Made by a program: the position numbers and the translations under genes
Assembly: GCA_903825015.1 (NCBI GenBank)
Contig: CAIJYZ010000033.1
Span: forward strand, 1-42,185
DNA length: 42,185 bases
Direction: 5' to 3'
Origin: an uncultured Actinomycetes bacterium
GTDB taxonomy: Bacteria > Actinomycetota > Actinomycetes > Nanopelagicales > Nanopelagicaceae
The notes under the pieces: generated by a model
What the model saw: the letters and a program-made list of their open reading frames with translations, nothing else
Database searches by the model: none
What the model was told of the DNA's origin: nothing
Part shown: positions 28,004 to 37,526 of the stretch, piece after piece
How positions within the stretch are numbered: the stretch's first letter is position 1
How the letters are laid out: each line of letters begins with the position of its first letter

Positions 28004-29618
28004 TCTGATTAGCGCAACCATCTACTGATGGTTTAGGCGAAGGCTTCTTTGTGGATGTTGGCGTTGGTGATGGTGAAGGTGTTGGGCCTTGAAGGACAGT
28101 GAATGTAACGGGCTGCGAACTCTGTGCATGAGTTTGAGAAACATCGCTATAAACAATTTTCCCACTATATGTTCCTGCCGGAACTCCCTTAATCGCTAAC
28201 GTCCATTCACCGCTTGTCGCACGTAAAATAGTTTGGGTTGGCTTAGCCGTAGGCGCGGTTAAAAGATCAAAAACAAGCTTTACAGCCCCTGTCACAACTG
28301 GGGTCAAATCTGGACGTACAACAGATACATTAAAAGTTACTAATTTATTTGTCGTACTCGCCGATTGTTTATTGATTGTTAACTGTGATGGCTCATTTAC
28401 TGGCATAAGATCAAGAAGTTGTGGCGCCCAACTTCCCTTTGCTAAATCTATAAAGTCACCAGCAGTTCCTCTAAAGATATTGAGATCTAGACGAGTACCA
28501 GGAACTCCATACTTAGATGCGATTCCACATGATGTGTACTGCCACATTGTCCACTGTGAATCGCAATTGGCGCCGGTCCAGGAATGAACGTAACAACCAC
28601 CGGCCTTTAACCCTGGAGTGTTAATTGGATTGAATGGATCAATCGCATATTGGGCAAGCCACAATGGATATTGAGAAAGTAACGTGCTTTTATTCATCGA
28701 TCCTTCTAGAAAGTTTGAATATGAATACATCATCGGAGTTTTACCGGTTTTAGCTTTAAGAATTCCAAGAAATGTTTCAGCCCATAAGGTGACCTCTGCT
28801 CGGCTGGCATATAACTGACATGCACCCGATGTGGATAGTCGAACACATTTATTTTCAAGGTCTAATGCATAAGGCAGATCTCTTTCGGTGTACCCACCGA
28901 TTGAAGCAAGGCGCCAGATTACCTTCTGTGCTTGCGCAGTTGCATCACGAATAATTGATTCCGTATCTGTTACATCAGGAAGGATTGCGTAGTGGTAAAA
29001 ACCTGTGTAGAGCCCAGCAGCCTGCGCTGCTGCATGATCCATTACAAGATATTTAAGAGAAAGAGCATCGGCATCGTCTCGAGTATCTGAAGCCTTAATC
29101 ATTACAAATCGCAGACCAGCAGAATATGCAGTGACGAAATCAATCTGTTTATCACTTGGATGCTGCCATCTACTTATATCGGCGCCATGAATTCGCCCAC
29201 CAGGTCCAAGCTGTTCAACAACCATTGATGGGTCAGCGGTAGACATTTCAGGCAGGCGCTTAATAGTTATTGTTCTAATCGCTGAATAGAAAATCTTTCC
29301 ACTGGCGCTGACCTGAGCCCGATATTTAATTGGAGCATCGAATGAGGTTGCAACTGCAGCTACCTTCCATGACCCAGCTTTGGCAGTCTTGGCCTGAATG
29401 CGAGTTGATTTCCAAGAACCAGAAGTATTACTTTGAATCTTTACAGTCAATCCAGATCGAGCAGGTTTGATTGTTCCGTAAAAAGTCACTACTGATTCAC
29501 TGGCCGAAGGGGTTTGGCGTACGGAGAAAGTTAATGTAGTTGTTGCGGCCTGCACTTGCGGTACACCAACTACAAGTAAAGCAAGAGCAATGGCTGTTAT
29601 TGCAGCTCGAATCTTCAT
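27993..29618 (-). CDS. Secreted GH25 (Chalaropsis-type) lysozyme-like protein
   Basis: A classic signal peptide (MKIRAAITAIALALLVVG, cleavage after VQA) is followed by an Ig-like or beta-rich region to about residue 140. The GH25 domain has GADISRWQHPSDKQIDF with the Asp of the DxSxxQ start, RFVMIKASD, GFYHYAI, and the catalytic LDLEN. A second beta-rich region follows, and the tail is a Pro/Thr/Ser-rich linker ending in a short segment with one Cys. It should cleave peptidoglycan between MurNAc and GlcNAc outside the membrane, for wall turnover or attack on other cells. It overlaps the preceding small gene by 4 nt (ATGA). The 541-aa size is larger than a plain GH25 because of the flanking domains. 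Confidence 0.88.
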   Translation of the reverse strand: MKIRAAITAIALALLVVGVPQVQAATTTLTFSVRQTPSASESVVTFYGTIKPARSGLTVKIQSNTSGSWKSTRIQAKTAKAGSWKVAAVATSFDAPIKYRAQVSASGKIFYSAIRTITIKRLPEMSTADPSMVVEQLGPGGRIHGADISRWQHPSDKQIDFVTAYSAGLRFVMIKASDTRDDADALSLKYLVMDHAAAQAAGLYTGFYHYAILPDVTDTESIIRDATAQAQKVIWRLASIGGYTERDLPYALDLENKCVRLSTSGACQLYASRAEVTLWAETFLGILKAKTGKTPMMYSYSNFLEGSMNKSTLLSQYPLWLAQYAIDPFNPINTPGLKAGGCYVHSWTGANCDSQWTMWQYTSCGIASKYGVPGTRLDLNIFRGTAGDFIDLAKGSWAPQLLDLMPVNEPSQLTINKQSASTTNKLVTFNVSVVRPDLTPVVTGAVKLVFDLLTAPTAKPTQTILRATSGEWTLAIKGVPAGTYSGKIVYSDVSQTHAQSSQPVTFTVLQGPTPSPSPTPTSTKKPSPKPSVDGCANQIKN

Positions 29619-29872
29619 TTCTCAGTAATCTTAATCTCAATGGCTAGAGTTCTTTTTACCGCAGCGATTAGAACTTCTTGTTGATTAATGCGAGTTTTTG
29701 AATACTCGTGGGCCGCTGAAAGCTTGCGGGTGTCTGAGAAATCCAGGGTGAGGGTTGTGCCATCAAAATCGGCCAATCTGGCATCAAAAAAGGCCAACCA
29801 AGAGATGCGGTCTACTTCAAGTACGGCATCAAGGACTTCGTTCCATCGATTACGAATCTCTTGAAGCTCCAT
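29615..29872 (-). CDS. Small protein resembling the DnaX (gamma/tau) C-terminal domain
   Basis: The 85-aa protein has the pattern LQEIRNRWNEVLDAVLEVDRISW, then ARLADFDGTTLTLDFSD. This is the layout of the collar-adjacent C-terminal domain of actinobacterial DnaX (R-x2-W-x-EVL-x-AV ... R-x2-W ... A ... GxxLTLxF ... VLxxAV). It lacks the ATPase part. Possible readings are a paralogue that binds the clamp-loader collar, or an unrelated protein on the same fold. It precedes the GH25 gene with a 4-nt overlap, an odd partnership. TAAAGT lies 8 nt before its ATG. The similarity is by eye. Confidence 0.6.
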   Translation of the reverse strand: MELQEIRNRWNEVLDAVLEVDRISWLAFFDARLADFDGTTLTLDFSDTRKLSAAHEYSKTRINQQEVLIAAVKRTLAIEIKITEK

Positions 29873-29904
29873 AAGGCCGCACTTTACCTATTAATTCTGT
29901 GCAT

Positions 29905-30573
29905 TTAGGGGTGAGGCGCGCCTAGCCATCGGTAATACTCACTCACAAGTTGCACTCTCATATTCATATTTCGATCTGGTTGAACATTTAGCTCTTGTGC
30001 AACGCGAGAAATTACCTGTTCCACAGATTTTTCACTGACATATCGTGTACGTCCAATTTGCGCGTTAGTCATTCCGTTTGCAACTAAGCGCAACACCTCA
30101 ACTTGAGTATCAGTTAAATGCGCCATCAAAGTCAAGATTCCCTTTTCTTGCACAGAGGTATTTCCATTAATCCATGCAACTTTGTGCTTCTCTACTCCAG
30201 AAACTTTAGAATCAACGATAGCTGCGCATAGAACCGTAAAATCTACAATTGATTTTTTCAGTAGGATTTTTGAACCAGCTGGAACGTCATTATTTGATTC
30301 CCCAATTAAACGCAGATCTGAACAACTCTTTAGAATAACCACGCCAATATTTGGATTTTCTTTGCGCACATTAATCGCAATTTTTACTGCCGAAATTCCT
30401 ACTATTTGCATATCAAGAAGAATTACATCTGGTTGAAGTCTGCGCACCATATTGAGTGCGACTGCTTCGCTTTTAGCTTCTCCAATAACATCCATCTCAT
30501 ACATACGAAGTGCTGCGACTAAAGTTGACATTTCAAAGGCATCATCAACGACAACTAATATGCGTTCATTCAT
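29905..30573 (-). CDS. Orphan NarL/LuxR-type response regulator
   Basis: The receiver domain at about residues 4-120 has the acidic pair D10-D11, the phospho-acceptor D54 (ILLDMQ) and the conserved Lys near 106 (KILLKKSI). The switch position near 83 is Ser. The C-terminal HTH (about 150-210) reads LTDTQVEVLRLVANGMTNAQIGRTRYVSEKSVEQVISRV, the LuxR/GerE pattern. No sensor kinase is adjacent, so it is an orphan whose signal is unknown. ATG 30573 stands 7 nt after a TAACCT box and appears leaderless. Confidence 0.87.
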   Translation of the reverse strand: MNERILVVVDDAFEMSTLVAALRMYEMDVIGEAKSEAVALNMVRRLQPDVILLDMQIVGISAVKIAINVRKENPNIGVVILKSCSDLRLIGESNNDVPAGSKILLKKSIVDFTVLCAAIVDSKVSGVEKHKVAWINGNTSVQEKGILTLMAHLTDTQVEVLRLVANGMTNAQIGRTRYVSEKSVEQVISRVAQELNVQPDRNMNMRVQLVSEYYRWLGAPHP

Positions 30574-30580
30574 GTCTTTA

Positions 30581-30586
30581 AGGTTA
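30581..30586 (-). promoter_or_regulatory. -10 box of the response-regulator gene
   Basis: On the minus strand TAACCT is followed by 7 nt and the ATG at 30573; no ribosome site is present. Confidence 0.55.
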
Positions 30587-30621
30587 ACTGCGAAGCAATC
30601 AATTGCTCATGTAAAGCCTCA

Positions 30622-31491
30622 TCACTTAAGCAATTGAGTGATGGCTCCTTGTATTTGCATAGTAATCATCTCTGCAGAGATAGGGCCACCCCTAGATGCA
30701 TTTTTTGCTGCTTGTGCATGAATAAATGCACCGGTAGCAGCGACTTCAGCTAATCGGTTTATGTCATTGAGAATTTCCACAGTATTTGTTGCAACTAATG
30801 CACCAATAATGCCTGCTAACACATCACCACTTCCTGCAGTTGCAAGCCATGGAGTTGCAATTGGTAATTCAATAAGTAAATTATCATTTGCGACGTAGGT
30901 AATTGAACCTTTAAGTAGAACTGTTACGCCAAGTGTTTGCGCAGCAGTTTGAATCCATTTTTTTGGATCTCCCTCAATTGCTTCAACTGATACTGGAACC
31001 CCGCGAGAAGTTAATAAGGTAGAGAGTTCGCCGCTATGCGGAGTTATTAATGTTGGTTGCTCTAATGACCCTGCCAAATAAAGTGCTCCAGCATCTAACA
31101 CGGTTGGAACACTTTGCTTAGCAGCCAATGTAAACCAGCGATGTCGAAGATATGTTGTAATACTTGAGTATTTCTTTGCTGGAATTCCGGAACCTATTAG
31201 CCAAGCACTAACTTTTCCTGGCTGAACAACACACGATGGCGTTGCATGTAAAACTAGGTGTGCCAAACCGGATGAACTATGAAAACGAATCATTCCAATG
31301 CCAGTTGCAGCGGCGGCAGAAGTTGAAAGTACCGCCGCACCTGGAAATTGTGCTGAACCAGTTATAACGCCAATAACTCCGCGAGAATATTTATGGTCTA
31401 AGTCACTTGGAACAACGATGCACTTCTTAGCATCACGGGCAGACCATTTCTTGGAAGTTTTTGTTAATTGGCTCATAACTAATTGTTGCAT
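30622..31491 (-). CDS. nnrD: ADP-dependent (S)-NAD(P)H-hydrate dehydratase
   Basis: NnrD repairs hydrated NADH/NADPH using ADP (or ATP). The ribokinase-like fold shows GVIGVITGSAQFPGAAVLS (nucleotide start), TLITPHSGELSTLL, VLLKGSITYV and the catalytic-Asp motif TAGSGDVLAGIIGAL. At 289 aa it is the single-domain form without the NnrE epimerase half, which must be elsewhere. The start is either ATG 31491 or ATG 31476 (MSQLTKTSKKW); neither has a clear ribosome site. It is divergent from the sulfur module. Confidence 0.9.
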   Translation of the reverse strand: MQQLVMSQLTKTSKKWSARDAKKCIVVPSDLDHKYSRGVIGVITGSAQFPGAAVLSTSAAAATGIGMIRFHSSSGLAHLVLHATPSCVVQPGKVSAWLIGSGIPAKKYSSITTYLRHRWFTLAAKQSVPTVLDAGALYLAGSLEQPTLITPHSGELSTLLTSRGVPVSVEAIEGDPKKWIQTAAQTLGVTVLLKGSITYVANDNLLIELPIATPWLATAGSGDVLAGIIGALVATNTVEILNDINRLAEVAATGAFIHAQAAKNASRGGPISAEMITMQIQGAITQLLK

Positions 31492-31588
31492 ACAACCAAC
31501 TGGGGGATAGCACTCGTGAAAGCTGAGCCCAAATATTGAAAGCGATGCGCATCACGGTTTCATTTGTACTTAATATTTTTAAAGAGAG

Positions 31589-31594
31589 TAACCT
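31589..31594 (+). promoter_or_regulatory. -10 box of the sqr operon
   Basis: TAACCT lies 21 nt before ATG 31616, leaving a short leader that contains the strong ribosome site AAGGAG. Unlike many genes here this operon is not leaderless. A 10-bp palindrome GATGCGCATC lies upstream at 31544-31553 and could be an operator. Confidence 0.45.
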
Positions 31595-31615
31595 AAAAAT
31601 TGTCAAGGAGACATC

Positions 31616-32887
31616 ATGAGAAAGTTACTCGTATTAGGTGGCGGCACAGCCGGCACAATTGTCGTTAATAAATTAGTTAAAAAACTCCCGAAAGATTCTT
31701 GGGAAATTACAGTAGTAGACCAGGATACAAAGCATATTTATCAGCCAGGGCTGCTATTTCTTCCCTTTGGAACATATGAGCCCGAACAGATAATCAAGAA
31801 ACGTCAGAGTTATTTTCCAAAAGGCGTGGATTTTATTCAGGCACAAATCGACAGGGTTGATCCCGAACTCAACAAGGTTTATCTAAGTGATTCCCGTGTC
31901 CTTGAATATGATTATTTAGTCATTGCATCTGGCACAACACCTCGTCCAGATCAAACGCCCGGAATGAATGATCCAAAGCTTTGGTACAAGAGCGTTTTTG
32001 ACTTCTTCACTTTAGAGGGCTCTGTTGCTTTGCGCGAAGCACTTAAGAATTTTAATGGGGGACGCCTGGTTGTCCATATTGCTGAGATGCCGATTAAGTG
32101 CCCTGTGGCTCCACTTGAATTTACATTTTTAGCTGATGCCTACTTTGAAAAGCGTGGTATCCGTGACAAAGTCGAAATTGTTTATGTGACGCCGCTTGAA
32201 GGCGCTTTTACTAAACCTGTCTGCTCTAAAGCTTTGGGATTCATGCTGGATGAACGAAAAATCACGTTAGAACCCGATTTCGTTATCGAACATATCGATG
32301 CCGAAACAAAGACCATGGTTTCAATGGATGAACGTGAAATTGCATTTGACTTGCTTGTAACCATTCCAGTCAACATGGGAGCTGATTTCATAGCACGCTC
32401 TGGATTGGGAGATGAGCTCAACTACGTTCCTGTCAGTAAGCGCACTTTCTTATCAGATAAATTCGCAAATATTTTTGTGCTTGGCGATGCCTCAAATATT
32501 CCTGCATCTAAGGCCGGATCTGTTGCTCACTTTGCAATCGATTTATTTTCAGAAAACTTCGCAGAATATGTGCAAGGCCGTCCGATGACTCACGAATTCG
32601 ATGGTCACGCTAATTGCTTTATCGAGTCTGGTCATCGCAAAGGCTTGCTCATTGACTTTAACTATGACGTAGAACCACTTACCGGCAGATTCCCAATCCC
32701 AGTGATTGGCCCTATGCCATTATTGAAAGAGAGTTATTTAAACCATATGGGCAAGTTAGCTTTCAGGTGGATTTACTGGAATATCTTGCTTAAAGGACGC
32801 TACCTACCTATCCCGTCATTAATGTCGATGGCCGGAAAGGATCAAGTCATAAAAATGAATAAGGAGAGAGAAAATGCCCACAATTGA
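31616..32887 (+). CDS. Sulfide:quinone oxidoreductase-like flavoprotein
   Basis: It would oxidise sulfide to sulfane sulfur and reduce quinone at the inner face of the membrane. Marks are the FAD loop LVLGGGTAGTIVVNKL, YDYLVIASGTTPRPDQ, a cysteine at 162 in IKCPVAPLEF, further Cys at 203 and 334, and the second FAD site FVLGDASNIPASKAGS followed by HFA. Length (423 aa) fits the SQR group. Two or three redox Cys are expected in SQRs; C162 and C334 are the candidates. AAGGAG precedes ATG 31616 by 5 nt. It overlaps the dsrC-like gene by 14 nt, and the partners point to sulfur handling. Close relatives include other flavoproteins, so the substrate is inferred. Confidence 0.85.
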   Translation: MRKLLVLGGGTAGTIVVNKLVKKLPKDSWEITVVDQDTKHIYQPGLLFLPFGTYEPEQIIKKRQSYFPKGVDFIQAQIDRVDPELNKVYLSDSRVLEYDYLVIASGTTPRPDQTPGMNDPKLWYKSVFDFFTLEGSVALREALKNFNGGRLVVHIAEMPIKCPVAPLEFTFLADAYFEKRGIRDKVEIVYVTPLEGAFTKPVCSKALGFMLDERKITLEPDFVIEHIDAETKTMVSMDEREIAFDLLVTIPVNMGADFIARSGLGDELNYVPVSKRTFLSDKFANIFVLGDASNIPASKAGSVAHFAIDLFSENFAEYVQGRPMTHEFDGHANCFIESGHRKGLLIDFNYDVEPLTGRFPIPVIGPMPLLKESYLNHMGKLAFRWIYWNILLKGRYLPIPSLMSMAGKDQVIKMNKERENAHN

Positions 32888-33188
32888 AATAGCTAGCAAG
32901 CCTGTCACCGTTAACGAAGAAGGTTTCATGACCGTCTATGACGAATGGAGCGAAGATATCGCCAAGGTGTTAGCGGCCCAAGTCGAAATCGAATTAACGC
33001 CAAGGCATTGGGAAGTCATTCACTTCTTGCGTGAGGATTACAAAAAAGAAGGCGAATCATCGACATCGCGCCATACACAAACCGTCGGTGGTTTTCCAAT
33101 TAAAGAACAGTTTGAATTATTTCCAAAGAAACCTGCAAAGAAAATGTCGTATATAGCTGGACTTCCAAAGCCTAAGGGCTGTGTTTAA
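32874..33188 (+). CDS. DsrC/TusE-family sulfur-carrier protein with a single C-terminal cysteine
   Basis: The 104-aa protein has the family frame: FMTVYDEWSEDIAKVLA, LTPRHWEVIHFLREDY and the flexible tail IAGLPKPKGCV. The penultimate C103 is the universal sulfur-carrying Cys (CysA). The second redox Cys of true DsrC, 11 residues earlier, is Ser92 here (KMSYIAG), so the trisulfide chemistry of dissimilatory DsrC is not expected. It should accept and pass on persulfide in the manner of TusE or DsrC-like relays. AAGGAGAG precedes the ATG, which lies inside sqr. It is flanked by a sulfide oxidase and a DsrE2-like transferase. Confidence 0.9.
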   Translation: MPTIEIASKPVTVNEEGFMTVYDEWSEDIAKVLAAQVEIELTPRHWEVIHFLREDYKKEGESSTSRHTQTVGGFPIKEQFELFPKKPAKKMSYIAGLPKPKGCV

Positions 33189-33199
33189 AGGGGATTGAA

Positions 33200-33721
33200 A
33201 TGACTACACCTGCAATTGTTCCAAATTTTGGAAGTGAAGATACTGGCCGCAAGATGGCGATTATCTGCTCAAAAGGAAATTTAGACATGGCTTACCCGGG
33301 ATTGATTTTGGGTAATGCAGCGTTAGGTGAAGGTATCGAAACGCATCTATTTTTCACATTCTGGGGCTTTGACATGATTATCAAATCTCGCATGGATGAT
33401 CTGCAATTTTCACCAGCCGGTAACACGGCGATGCACTTGCCTGGCACTAATGCCCATATTCCTCAAGCCGTTATGCCTGTACCTGGAATGACATCTATGG
33501 CAACTCACATGTTGAAGAAGCAGTTGGATGATTTGAAGATCCCATCTGTTCCGGATTTTCTTGAGCAGATTGTTGCAGCTGGTGGACATTTATGGGCATG
33601 TCGATTATCTGCAGATATGAATAAGGTCTCTGAAACAGATCTACGCGATGACGTTGAAGGAATAATAAGTGCGTCAGATTTCATCGAAATGACAGAAGGC
33701 GCTCAACTTCTATTCATTTAG
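33200..33721 (+). CDS. DsrE2-like sulfurtransferase (DsrE/DsrF/DrsH family)
   Basis: The 173-aa protein has the DsrE2 start MAIICSKGNLDMAYPGLILGNAALG with a Cys, HLFFTFWGFDMI, and the conserved C-terminal Cys in HLWACRLSADM. DsrE2 proteins carry persulfide between rhodanese/TusA and downstream acceptors. In the middle a Pro/Met-rich segment (QAVMPVPGMTSMATH) is typical of the group. AAGGGG lies about 8 nt before the ATG, 11 nt after the dsrC-like stop, so the three genes form one operon. Whether it is membrane-associated cannot be judged; one hydrophobic stretch is present. Confidence 0.85.
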   Translation: MTTPAIVPNFGSEDTGRKMAIICSKGNLDMAYPGLILGNAALGEGIETHLFFTFWGFDMIIKSRMDDLQFSPAGNTAMHLPGTNAHIPQAVMPVPGMTSMATHMLKKQLDDLKIPSVPDFLEQIVAAGGHLWACRLSADMNKVSETDLRDDVEGIISASDFIEMTEGAQLLFI

Positions 33722-33774
33722 CATCCTGGGCAGTGCCCTAGATTTGAGATTACAAGCCTGCACTCATTGGTTAG

Positions 33775-35973
<2,199 letters not shown>

Positions 35974-35974
35974 C

Positions 35975-36304
35975 ATGATTAAACAGCGCAAGCTCGGCCC
36001 GTGGTCTCCATTGGGCGGTGGATCTAATTTTAAGAAATTAGCGACGGGTGATTTAGGTATCTTTAAAGAGATGGCCGATCGTAAAGGTGTCTCTGTATAT
36101 GCATTAACCATTGCGTGGCATTTGAATCAATTTCCAACATCAATTCCAATTCCAGGGGCCTCTAGAGTTTCATCGATTTTAGATTCACTAGCCGGTGTGG
36201 ATATTTCGTTGACAGCAGAAGAAATTCAAGAACTCAATGCAAGTTGTCCAACCGATACTCCTATTAACTCTGAACTTTTGGATATCGCCACCCTTGGCGC
36301 TTAG
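35975..36304 (+). CDS. Internally deleted aldo/keto reductase remnant
   Basis: The 109-aa frame begins 1 nt after the katG stop. The first residues (MIKQRKLGP) look like the start of an aldo/keto reductase, and the next (WSPLGGG) like the SPLG motif after strand 6. It then continues with a normal AKR C-terminus (VSVYALTIAWHLNQFP, PIPGASRVSSILDSL, LTAEEIQEL). A normal AKR has about 320 residues; the part holding the Asp-Tyr-Lys-His catalytic tetrad is missing while the frame stays open. It cannot be an active AKR and is best read as an in-frame deletion remnant. It keeps the NADPH-binding C-terminal piece. Confidence 0.7.
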   Translation: MIKQRKLGPWSPLGGGSNFKKLATGDLGIFKEMADRKGVSVYALTIAWHLNQFPTSIPIPGASRVSSILDSLAGVDISLTAEEIQELNASCPTDTPINSELLDIATLGA

Positions 36305-37374
36305 TTAGCCCAGGCTGCTTTAGAACTCCTTACCTCTTGACCGGTTGCAATCGATTCGTCGATGGCGATTGAAATAAGTTGATCTTGACACGCTTCTCGC
36401 AAGGGATACGGCGCAGCAGCTTTGCCATTGATCCATTCAGCCATCTGAACCATCATCTGAGCGATGGCAATCTCTTCATCCATAAATCGAAGCCCTACGA
36501 ATGGGTTATTGAAGATTACTCTGCCCTCGAAAGATAAATGCTCAGTGTCAAATCCATCAAGATTTAAGTCGTACCCAAGTTGGTATCGCTGTATCAGTGA
36601 AGTGGTAATTGCTGGGCCATCGATGAGTCGAATGACCTGGTCATCGAGGATTTCGCCTTTACTGCCGCGCACCACAATTCTGCGATGACGCAATTGGTTG
36701 TGCCATTGGTTATCTACAAAGTTATAAACCCCAGATTTGTTATCTCCAAAGTCAATGAGCGAGATAGTTGTTTTAGCCAATTTCGGAGATAAATCTGTAT
36801 TCCATCCTCCTCGAAATAGTGGATCAACTAGTGGCGCTTCAAAAACTTTTGTCACAACTGTTGTGGGCTCAAAACCAGATTGCAAGAAACCGCGCATCAT
36901 CGATACAGCGTGATAGCCGTGTGTAGATGAAAGTTCAACAGAGGTCGGTTGACCAATCACGCCTTCACGGGAGATAGCCAATCGAGCCGCATGGCCGGGA
37001 AGATATAGATATTGCTCCGCTACTTGCACCATTTCAGTCGCACCTACCGCGGCCCACAAACTATTGAGATCTTCTAGTGTTCTTGCTGGCGGTGTTTCAC
37101 ACAAAACAAATACACCTGCTTTAACAAGTTCTTCTACAACGGATGGATTTGAATCCCATGAAACAGCGCTGACTGCAAAATCTGGCTTCGAATGACCAAT
37201 AAGTTCGCCGACATAGGCAAATACATTAACTGCATATTTTTCTTGAATCTGTGTGCGAATTTCTTCTTTTCGGGCGACAACACCAACAATTTCAAATCTA
37301 TCGGGCATTAATTCTGCAATGCGTAGATAGAACTCAGAACGCCATCCAGCGCCAACAACTGCGATTTTAACCAT
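36301..37374 (-). CDS. Gfo/Idh/MocA-family oxidoreductase
   Basis: An N-terminal NAD(P)-binding Rossmann domain (IAVVGAGWRSEFYLRIAEL, GVVARKEE) is followed by the family's catalytic-region segment VLCETPPARTLED, which replaces the common EKP motif with ETP. The C-terminal alpha/beta domain (about residues 125-340) completes the 357-aa chain. The family oxidises or reduces sugars, inositols and related compounds; the substrate is unknown. ATG 37374 is 5 nt after TACTAT and has no ribosome site. It is convergent with the AKR remnant and lies downstream of tRNA-Met on the same strand. Confidence 0.85.
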   Translation of the reverse strand: MVKIAVVGAGWRSEFYLRIAELMPDRFEIVGVVARKEEIRTQIQEKYAVNVFAYVGELIGHSKPDFAVSAVSWDSNPSVVEELVKAGVFVLCETPPARTLEDLNSLWAAVGATEMVQVAEQYLYLPGHAARLAISREGVIGQPTSVELSSTHGYHAVSMMRGFLQSGFEPTTVVTKVFEAPLVDPLFRGGWNTDLSPKLAKTTISLIDFGDNKSGVYNFVDNQWHNQLRHRRIVVRGSKGEILDDQVIRLIDGPAITTSLIQRYQLGYDLNLDGFDTEHLSFEGRVIFNNPFVGLRFMDEEIAIAQMMVQMAEWINGKAAAPYPLREACQDQLISIAIDESIATGQEVRSSKAAWAN

Positions 37375-37379
37375 GAGTG

Positions 37380-37385
37380 ATAGTA
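37380..37385 (-). promoter_or_regulatory. -10 box of the Gfo/Idh/MocA gene
   Basis: On the minus strand TACTAT is followed by 5 nt and ATG 37374. The spacing is one short of the common 6-7, so the ATG would be at or just before +1. Confidence 0.4.
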
Positions 37386-37408
37386 ATCCTCGTGTCTAAT
37401 TTGAAGCG

Positions 37409-37482
37409 TGGGGCGGGTCGGGCTCGAACCGACGACGACAGAATTATGAGTTCTGGGCTCTAACCAACTGAGCTACCGCCCC
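37409..37482 (-). tRNA. tRNA-Met (anticodon CAT, probably elongator)
   Basis: On the minus strand GGGGCGG pairs with CCGCCCC as acceptor stem. The D arm is GCTC-AGTTGGTTA-GAGC, and the anticodon stem CAGAA/TTCTG carries loop CTCATAA. The T arm is GTCGG-TTCGAGC-CCGAC and the discriminator is A. The first acceptor pair is G-C, unlike initiator tRNA. A CAT anticodon could also mark tRNA-Ile2 (lysidine); the body resembles elongator tRNA-Met more. No CCA is encoded. TAAACT at 37498-37493, 10 nt upstream of the tRNA 5' end, is a possible -10. Confidence 0.92.
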
Positions 37483-37526
37483 TACGGTGAGGAGTTTAGA
37501 GCACTGAAAAGCTTTTCAAATCACCG

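Noticed and set aside
33726-33737. GGGC-AGT-GCCC inverted repeat after the dsrE2-like gene
   Set aside because: The stem is only 4 bp and no T-run follows; too weak to call a terminator.
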